The notes under the pieces were generated by a model. That model had not been told where the DNA came from. It searched no databases and saw only the letters and a list, made by a program, of their open reading frames with translations. From positions 1 to 51,317 of the IMG/VR virus record IMGVR_UViG_3300005617_000268: a DNA stretch of 51,317 nt; one strand, 5' to 3'. Source of the stretch: a virus. This document shows positions 46,404-51,317 of this stretch, piece by piece. The translations under genes were made by a program, and so were the position numbers. Position 1 is the stretch's first letter. Each line of letters starts with the position of its first letter.

Positions 46404-46770
46404 GCCGCCCGGCAAGGGCCTCATCGAGAAGCGCGGGCGCCTGCTGCGTTGCCTGGACGCGCACGTGCGCTACCTTGCCACGCTGGAGACGATGACGCCG
46501 TGGGAGCCGCGTGCATTCGGGCATGAGCCACGCCCGCGCCAGACGCCCGAGGAGTGGGCTGCTCGGTGGGAGGCGTATGCGCCGCCCCAGTACGTCTCGC
46601 CACGGGAACGCCCCGCGCTCGCGCATCCCTGCGACGGGCTGGAGGCGATCACCGAGGAGCAGGTCAAGACGTGGGTGGCGGGCAATCCCTTCGTGCGCGA
46701 CGGGCTCAGCCCACAGACCCAGCGCGCGATGGCATTCATCGAAACGTTCGCACCGAAAGAAAAGGCCTAG
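46390..46770 (+). CDS. Hypothetical protein, 126 aa
   Basis: MATSKPPGKGLIEKRGRLLRC starts basic, then an RPRQTPEEWAARWEAYAPPQY segment with several Trp/Tyr/Pro. The C-terminus (EEQVKTWVAGNPFVRDGLSPQTQ) is helical. A regulator or a small DNA-binding protein is possible. Overlaps the zinc-protein gene by fourteen bases. Confidence 0.5.
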   Translation: MATSKPPGKGLIEKRGRLLRCLDAHVRYLATLETMTPWEPRAFGHEPRPRQTPEEWAARWEAYAPPQYVSPRERPALAHPCDGLEAITEEQVKTWVAGNPFVRDGLSPQTQRAMAFIETFAPKEKA

Positions 46771-46772
46771 CC

Positions 46773-46961
46773 ATGCCCGACCCCAGGGAGCGCGTCCAGG
46801 TGCTCCGCGCCGCGCTGGAGCTGCCGCTGCTCTTCCACTCCGGCGGCGTGTGGGACGACACCAAGCGGCGGCGCTGGCGCGAGATCACGGGGACGGAGGA
46901 GGCGACGACGCGCGTGATGTGCGACGCGATCCGGCGGGCGCTGGGTGGGACGGAGGGGTAG
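46773..46961 (+). CDS. Hypothetical helical protein, 62 aa
   Basis: ATG 46773 lies two bases after the previous stop. The product MPDPRERVQVLRAALELPLLFHSGG continues with TKRRRWREITGTEEATTRVMCDAIRRAL: two helices with a basic linker. Possibly DNA-binding; no known family. Confidence 0.5.
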   Translation: MPDPRERVQVLRAALELPLLFHSGGVWDDTKRRRWREITGTEEATTRVMCDAIRRALGGTEG

Positions 46962-46963
46962 GC

Positions 46964-47311
46964 GTGCCGACCTGTGGTCATGGACACATCAAATTCCGGC
47001 GCGACGGCAGCGACACGCGCGCGTTCTGCGCGGACTGTGGGGCGGACGTGACAGCGCGCGAGCAGCGGGCTGATTATTGGCGGGGCGTCTTCGACCGCTC
47101 GCATCCCTACGAAGTGATCGGGCCCCATGGCCTCGTCGCTCAGTTCTCGGAGGCCGAGTGGAATGGGGACCGCATCTGCCGGTGCGCCGAGATCGCCATG
47201 GCCTGCACCACCTGCCAAGACGGCGAGCGGGCTGAGCATAGCGACCTCACGCTGAGCGCCTGGCATCGCGCCGGGCATCCGGCCGAGATCCCGTCCGCAA
47301 AGGTCGGTTGA
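46964..47311 (+). CDS. Zinc-ribbon protein, 115 aa
   Basis: GTG 46964, two bases after the previous stop. MPTCGHGHIKFRR with FCADCGADVTARE makes one ribbon; CRCAEIAMACTTCQDG suggests a second. The region between has WRGVFDRSHPYEVIGPHG. Last gene before the integrase, three bases away. Confidence 0.55.
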   Translation: MPTCGHGHIKFRRDGSDTRAFCADCGADVTAREQRADYWRGVFDRSHPYEVIGPHGLVAQFSEAEWNGDRICRCAEIAMACTTCQDGERAEHSDLTLSAWHRAGHPAEIPSAKVG

Positions 47312-47314
47312 CCC

Positions 47315-48334
47315 ATGCCCCTCGCCGCGTCCACGATGCCCCCGCGCCAGGTCGCCCCGGAGCGGCCTACTCTGCGCGCCGGGGTGCGGCATATGCGTCT
47401 GAGCCGAGCGGTGGAGGAGTTTCTGCAGGAGCGCCAGCTTGAGGGGAGCCTGCTCACGTACAAGGCGTACAAGAGCGATCTCCAACTGCTGGTCTCGCTG
47501 GCCACGATCGAGCAGGGGGACAACGTGTCGTCCTTCACGCCCGAGGTGATTCGCCTGTTCTTCCGCAAGAAGGACGAGCGCGGCCTGGCGGCCGAGACGA
47601 AGCTGCGGGCGCGCTCGGCCCTGAGCGAGTTTGGCAAGTGGGCGCTGCGGCGGCGCCTGATCCTGGTGAACCCGATGGCCGAGGCCGCGCCCCGGATTCG
47701 CCGTCCCAAGCGGGCGCCGCGCCCCTTCACGCTCGAGGAGCGGGCGCGTCTGCTCGCGCTGGCGCTGTCACCCGAGGAGACCATGCTGCGGAGCCTGCTC
47801 TACTACGCGGGCGTGCGCGTGAGCGAGGTGACGGGGCTCCGGTGGCGCCACGTGCGGCTGTCAAACGCCGAGCAGCGGGGGGCGCTCCGGATCATCGGCA
47901 AGGGGGACAAGGAGCGGGTGGTCCCCATGCTGCGCGAGCTGGACGCGAGCCTCCGGGCATGGCTGGCGGCGCCGGGCGTCCAGCCGCGGATGCTCGTGGG
48001 CGGGCTCGTGCTGGAGCGCAAGGGGGCGCCGCTGCGCGTGCGCCGGATCGAGTACATGGTGGCCAAGTGGGGCGTGCGCGCCGAGGTGGCCGACTGCACA
48101 CCTCATAGATGGCGCCACAGCACGGCCACGCTGCTGTTCGAGCAGGGCGTGGACGTGCGGCTGGTGCAGCGCATCCTCGGGCACGAGTCGATCGCCACGA
48201 CCATGCAATACACCCAGGTCTCGGACGCAGCGATGGACCGCGCGATGGACAGCCTGGAGGCGAAGATGGCCCCCGGTGTCTTGCCAACATGTATTCTCCA
48301 CACGCCGCCAACTCCGGAGCAGGCCGAGTTATGA
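47315..48334 (+). CDS. Tyrosine-type site-specific integrase, 339 aa
   Basis: The catalytic residues are present in order: Arg168 (YYAGVRVSEVTGLRW), Lys196 (IIGKGDKERVVPM), His264-x-x-Arg267 (PHRWRHSTATLL), His290 (RILGHESIATTMQYT) and Tyr299. The N-terminal domain (about 25-125) has the SAM-like core-binding helices (SRAVEEFLQERQLEGSLLTYKAYKSDL). It cuts and rejoins phage and host attachment sites for lysogeny. XerC/D-like in length. The short upstream spacing (three bases) implies shared transcription with the early genes. Confidence 0.92.
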   Translation: MPLAASTMPPRQVAPERPTLRAGVRHMRLSRAVEEFLQERQLEGSLLTYKAYKSDLQLLVSLATIEQGDNVSSFTPEVIRLFFRKKDERGLAAETKLRARSALSEFGKWALRRRLILVNPMAEAAPRIRRPKRAPRPFTLEERARLLALALSPEETMLRSLLYYAGVRVSEVTGLRWRHVRLSNAEQRGALRIIGKGDKERVVPMLRELDASLRAWLAAPGVQPRMLVGGLVLERKGAPLRVRRIEYMVAKWGVRAEVADCTPHRWRHSTATLLFEQGVDVRLVQRILGHESIATTMQYTQVSDAAMDRAMDSLEAKMAPGVLPTCILHTPPTPEQAEL

Positions 48335-48487
48335 GCCGTAAACGGCCTTCGAGGGCGCGATGCGGCTAGTTGTAACGAAGCACGTGTCTGCACCCGCACG
48401 GCGATGCTCCCGCGATTCCGCGGGGTTACGGGACCGGAGTTATCAGCCTGAGGGTGTTGTAAAGACACCCGACGGTCGAGCGCAGGC
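48335..48487 (+). other. Intergenic region after the integrase with two hairpins; candidate attP or terminator
   Basis: The 153 bases hold no convincing gene. Two perfect stems are present: CCCGCG-ATTC-CGCGGG (48409-48424) and GGGTGT-TGTAAAG-ACACCC (48452-48470). Between 48371 and 48398 is a mixed-composition stretch. No T-run follows either stem. The gap is among the longest in this part of the genome and lies beside the integrase, so attP, terminator or integrase arm sites are all possible. Confidence 0.45.
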
Positions 48488-49045
48488 GTGAAGTACCGCA
48501 CCATCGTGGCCGACCCGCCATGGGACGTGGCGCGGCTTGAGAGCCCTGGTGCCAAAGGCTTTGGCACCAATGTCGCCCCGCTGAGATCGGTGACGTTGCC
48601 GTATCCCACGCTGAGCACCGAGGAGATCGCTGCGCTCCCGGTGCGCGACCTCGCGGATGAGATCGCCCACTTATACCTCTGGGCCGTCAACCGCTACGTC
48701 CAGGACACCTACCGAATCGCGCGAGCTTGGGGCTTCAGGCCCTCAACCCTCCTCGTGTGGGCGAAGTCGCCGATGGGGCTCGGGCCTGGCGGCGCATTCA
48801 GCATCACAACCGAGTACGTGCTCTTTGCGCGGCGCGGGGCCTGTCCAGCCAGCGAACGTGTCGACTCGACGTGGTGGCAGTGGAAGCGCGGGCGGCATAG
48901 CGAGAAACCGGGAGCGTTCCTTGACATGGTGGAGCGCGTCTCGCCCGGCCCCCGCCTGGAACTCTTCGCCCGCACGCAACGCCTCGGGTGGGACACGTGG
49001 GGCAACGAGGCGCTGTGTCATGTCGACCTGGAGACCCCGCGATGA
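48488..49045 (+). CDS. MT-A70 family adenine-N6 DNA methyltransferase, 185 aa
   Basis: DPPW at residues 9-12 (TIVADPPWDVARLES) is the MT-A70 catalytic motif. ALPVRDLADEIAHLYLWAV and AWGFRPSTLLVWAKS follow in the normal order, and RRGACPA/WQWKRGRHSEKP fits the C-terminal part. It likely methylates adenine in phage DNA to escape host restriction or mark replication. GTG start at 48488. Confidence 0.85.
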   Translation: MKYRTIVADPPWDVARLESPGAKGFGTNVAPLRSVTLPYPTLSTEEIAALPVRDLADEIAHLYLWAVNRYVQDTYRIARAWGFRPSTLLVWAKSPMGLGPGGAFSITTEYVLFARRGACPASERVDSTWWQWKRGRHSEKPGAFLDMVERVSPGPRLELFARTQRLGWDTWGNEALCHVDLETPR

Positions 49046-49461
49046 CCGCCAGCGCCCCGCAGCGCCGCGACGTGATCGAGGTGTTCGTCCCCGGCAAGCT
49101 CCAGCAGGTGGCCAACGGCTCGCTCTCGCGGGCGCACTGGAGCCGGAAGAGTGCGTGGTCGAATGCGTGGAAGGCGAAGACGCGGGGCGTGGTGCTCATG
49201 GCGTCGCCCCGCGGCCGAACCCCTGATCTCCTGTCCGGCCCGCTCGAGGCTCCGAAGCGCATCACGTTCACGGCCCACGTCGGCGCGCGCTGGGATGACG
49301 ATAATGTGCCCGGAGCCATCAAGCCGATTCGGGACGCATTGATCGGCCTCGTCATTCACTCGGATGCGCCTGACTCCGGCCACGAGTTCATCTATGCGCC
49401 CGCCATCATCGACCGCGCACATCGCGGCGTGCGCATCACGATCACTCCGGTGGCCCCATGA
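49042..49461 (+). CDS. RusA-like Holliday-junction resolvase, 139 aa
   Basis: ARWDDDNVPGAIKPIRDALIG (Asp85-87, Asn88, Lys94, Asp98) matches the RusA D-x-DN-x-x-K-x-x-x-D-x-L motif, followed by a further Asp (HSDAPD) near residue 108. RusA dimers cut four-way junctions formed in recombination or replication before packaging. The N-terminal part has a PGKLQQVANGSLSRAHWSRK opening with a basic patch. The ATG overlaps the methyltransferase stop. Family size fits. Confidence 0.8.
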   Translation: MTASAPQRRDVIEVFVPGKLQQVANGSLSRAHWSRKSAWSNAWKAKTRGVVLMASPRGRTPDLLSGPLEAPKRITFTAHVGARWDDDNVPGAIKPIRDALIGLVIHSDAPDSGHEFIYAPAIIDRAHRGVRITITPVAP

Positions 49462-49498
49462 CCGCCCTCGGCGTCGGGCGCCGGCTGGAGGCGCGGTG

Positions 49499-50248
49499 AT
49501 GCTCGTGCTGAGCCTCTTCCCCGGCATCGGACTGCTGGACATGGCCTTTGAGCAGGAGGGGTTCTGCGTCGTGCGCGGGCCGGATCTGCTCTGGGGCGGG
49601 GACATTCGCGCGTTCCATCCGCCCGCCGGCAAGTTCGACGGCGTGATCGGCGGGCCGCCGTGCCAGGCGTTCTCGCGGCTGCGCTACCTCGTGGAGTACA
49701 ACGGGCACGCGATCGCCGAGAACATGATCCCCGAGTTTGAGCGCGTCGTGGCTGAGGCCGAGCCCGGGTGGTTCCTCATGGAGAATGTCCCGCAGGCGCC
49801 CGAGCCCTGCGTGCCCGGCTTCACGGTGAAGTCCGTCATGGTCAATAACCGCTGGTTCCAAGGCGAGCAGCACCGGACGCGACGCTTCTGCTTCGGCACG
49901 TCAACCGGGACGCCGCTCCATCCGCAACTGGCCGCGCTCGAGGCCGTCGAGTGGTTCCCGGCGGTGCTCGCGCACGGCGGCCAGCGACTCGTCCCTGTGG
50001 CCGTGGGCGGCTCCGGGAAGATCAAGGCGACGAAGGCCGCCGCGATTGGCTATCAGTCCACGGCCTACTTCGAGCTCGCCGTGAAGCTCCAAGGATTGCC
50101 CGCCGACTTTGACCTACCAGGCTTCACGGTCAGCGGCAAGATTCGCGCGCTCGGCAACGGCGTCCCGCTCCCCATGGGCCGCGCCATCGCGAAGGCGGTG
50201 CGGAAGGCCCTCGCCCAGGACCGGCTGGAGGCGCGGCGTGGGACGTGA
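49499..50248 (+). CDS. C5-cytosine DNA methyltransferase, 249 aa
   Basis: SLFPGIGLLDMAFEQEGF is motif I, PPCQAFS (Cys55) the catalytic loop, MENVPQAP motif VI, and LGNGVPLPMG motif X. It is short for the family (usual 300-400 residues), with a small target-recognition segment between motifs VIII and X, so specificity may be simple. It would protect phage DNA from restriction. The 37 bases before it can encode only 13 residues. Confidence 0.85.
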   Translation: MLVLSLFPGIGLLDMAFEQEGFCVVRGPDLLWGGDIRAFHPPAGKFDGVIGGPPCQAFSRLRYLVEYNGHAIAENMIPEFERVVAEAEPGWFLMENVPQAPEPCVPGFTVKSVMVNNRWFQGEQHRTRRFCFGTSTGTPLHPQLAALEAVEWFPAVLAHGGQRLVPVAVGGSGKIKATKAAAIGYQSTAYFELAVKLQGLPADFDLPGFTVSGKIRALGNGVPLPMGRAIAKAVRKALAQDRLEARRGT

Positions 50249-50263
50249 GGAAAGGAGACGGTG

Positions 50264-50662
50264 ATGGCGGCAAGCATGAGTGAGAAACGATATTCCGATT
50301 GGATTGCCGAACACGTGCCTGCCGATCCGACCGGCATCTGTCGCGAGGTGACGGCGACCATGGCCCTCGCGTTCCCAGAACTGAAGCGAGTACGAGGCTA
50401 CTACCTCGGCGCTGGCATGGAGCGGCGATGGCCGCATTGGTGGCTCCTCGACGCACACGGCGCGATCGTCGACCCCACGGCCGCGCAATGGCCGGACCAA
50501 GGGCGGGGGTTCTATGCGGAACGTGACGAGACCGAGCCGGAGCCGACCGGCAAATGCTCCAACTGTGGCGAGTACTGCTACGAGGGGCGTTCGCCATGCT
50601 GCTCGGATAGGTGCGATCGCGAATATCACGCCTACATCATGGGCTCGATCAAGCCGCGATGA
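50264..50662 (+). CDS. Possible transglutaminase-like Cys-His-Asp protein with zinc tail, 132 aa
   Basis: AAAGGAG lies seven bases before ATG 50264. GICREVTATMALAFP (Cys26), WPHWWLLD (His58) and GAIVDPTAAQW (Asp70) have the order and spacing of a papain/transglutaminase-type triad, with HWWL-x-D-x-G-x-x-VDPTA recurrent in small phage proteins. The end has CSNCGEYCYEGRSPCCSDRC, a zinc knuckle set. Activity is inferred. Confidence 0.5.
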   Translation: MAASMSEKRYSDWIAEHVPADPTGICREVTATMALAFPELKRVRGYYLGAGMERRWPHWWLLDAHGAIVDPTAAQWPDQGRGFYAERDETEPEPTGKCSNCGEYCYEGRSPCCSDRCDREYHAYIMGSIKPR

Positions 50663-51000
50663 GCGCCCCCACGCCCGTCCGCGCCGCCTGGACCCGCCTG
50701 AGCACGTGGATGGCCGCCTATGAGCGCCCCGTGGGTGCCCCGATGCCGGGCGTGATCCCGAGCACGCTGGCGGCGGATCGGGCGGTGGTGGAGGCGTGGG
50801 TGATGGGGGAGCCGATGAGTGAGAAGCCCAGATACTTCGCGTGGGTGCGTCAGTTCACTGGCGTCATGCAATACCGCGCGTACGTGCGGGATCGCCAAAC
50901 GGGTCGCGCGGTGCATGGTTGCAGCCATCGGCATCGTCGTGCGCGTCCAGCCGAGAAGTGCAGTCTATCCCTACTCGCGCAATTCGTAAGGGGCGTGTGA
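50659..51000 (+). CDS. Hypothetical protein, 113 aa
   Basis: Starts in a four-base overlap. The first half has PVRAAWTRLSTWMAAYERP and DRAVVEAWVMGEPM; the second half begins MSEKPRYFAWVRQ, which could be a separate start at 50815. The C-terminus is basic with His/Arg/Cys. No family recognised. Its stop shares one base with the last gene. Confidence 0.5.
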   Translation: MSAPTPVRAAWTRLSTWMAAYERPVGAPMPGVIPSTLAADRAVVEAWVMGEPMSEKPRYFAWVRQFTGVMQYRAYVRDRQTGRAVHGCSHRHRRARPAEKCSLSLLAQFVRGV

Positions 51001-51317
51001 TGGCTGAGGCGGGGGACGTGGCGGCGGCTATTGAGCGGCTGCGGAGCGAGATGCTTCACGCTCCCTTGTGCCCGATCACGCCGTGTACGTGCCAGCGCTT
51101 CGCCGACCTCGCCCTGCTCGCCCAGGCCGCGCAGGCGGGCGGGGGAGATTGCGTGGAATGCGTCGCCAAGCAGTTTCGGATTGACGCCCTACAGGAGAGC
51201 ATCGACGGCTGCGCCAAACGAGTCGCGGCGCTGAGTGGAGACCGGGCGCGGGTGATCGAGGAGTGCGTCAAGGTTGTGGAGGACTCACAGGTGAATTTCT
51301 TCTTCCAGCGCTCCCCG
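51000..51317 (+). CDS. Hypothetical Cys-containing protein, truncated by the window end, at least 106 aa
   Basis: ATG 51000 shares one base with the previous stop and the frame is open to the last base. MAEAGDVAAAIERLRSEMLH leads to a CPITPCTC and a CVECVAK pair, then a helix (LQESIDGCAKRVAALSGDR) ending FFFQRSP at the edge. Joined to base 1 the frame would stay open to 225, but no clear homology shows that the two ends belong together. Confidence 0.55.
   Translation, partial: MAEAGDVAAAIERLRSEMLHAPLCPITPCTCQRFADLALLAQAAQAGGGDCVECVAKQFRIDALQESIDGCAKRVAALSGDRARVIEECVKVVEDSQVNFFFQRSP

Noticed and set aside
49458-49499. Thirteen-codon frame between the RusA-like and C5 methyltransferase genes
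   Set aside because: Too short to support as a protein although its ATG overlaps the upstream stop; possibly only a coupling leader.
1-51317. Direct terminal repeat or clean circular join of the two ends
   Set aside because: No shared sequence was seen between the first and last 60 bases. The last frame stays open into base 1, but the joined protein shows nothing convincing.

Overview
The window is almost entirely a tailed-phage genome: very GC-rich by eye, densely packed, nearly all genes on the + strand, with ATGA/GTGA stop-start overlaps throughout. It reads as a temperate siphovirus of a GC-rich Gram-negative bacterium. Evidence for this is a lambda-type packaging and head module (GpA terminase, GpB-type portal), a tape measure of about 2060 residues with a lambda-G/GT-style chaperone frameshift, lipoprotein/spanin-like lysis genes, a tyrosine integrase and an immunity-like switch. 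No ribosomal or core metabolic genes were seen, so I cannot name the host. Open genes run off both ends and I see no terminal repeat. The early-type genes at both ends would fit a circularly permuted genome opened at an arbitrary point, but I could not join the ends convincingly.

Layout. 1-3.5 kb: small early genes, an HNH/zinc-ribbon protein and a replication-initiator-like protein. 3.5-7.3 kb: an accessory cassette with an O-antigen polymerase/ligase-like membrane protein, a SAM methyltransferase, a second methyltransferase-like protein and small membrane or unknown proteins. 7.4-11.1 kb: HNH endonuclease, small terminase, an unknown protein and large terminase. 11.1-18.2 kb: gpW-like connector, portal, fused prohead protease-major capsid protein, DUF2190-like protein, and head-tail joining, minor tail Z-like and tail-terminator-like proteins. 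18.3-33.7 kb: major tail protein, a 12-bp hairpin, tail chaperones with a GGGAAAC slippery site, tape measure, minor tail proteins, a sulfatase-family protein inside the tail-tip block, and a 1067-residue tail hub/fibre protein.

33.7-34.2 kb: a two-gene leftward cassette, including a secreted protein. 34.2-37.7 kb: small proteins, a DUF1353 protein, lipoproteins and spanin/holin-like membrane proteins. No endolysin was recognised. 37.7-37.9 kb: a leftward tRNA-Thr(CGU) and a degenerate tRNA-like element. 38-40.8 kb: DUF3309-like protein, thermonuclease, a probable beta-propeller and two membrane-anchored proteins. 40.8-42 kb: three leftward genes diverging from a small HTH gene whose promoter holds a perfect inverted repeat between -35 and -10 and looks leaderless. 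42-47.3 kb: a rightward run of very small genes, including an alanine-repeat protein and a possible ssDNA-annealing protein. 47.3-51.3 kb: tyrosine integrase, MT-A70 adenine methyltransferase, RusA-like resolvase, C5-cytosine methyltransferase and further small genes.

How it may work together. The rightward late operon makes the particle. The integrase, HTH switch and methyltransferases support lysogeny and protection of the DNA. Most distinctive is the pairing of a surface-polysaccharide-type cassette (3.5-6.1 kb) with a sulfatase-fold gene among the tail genes (27.7-28.9 kb). It suggests a phage that both edits and attacks a decorated, perhaps sulfated, host glycan. That link is inference.
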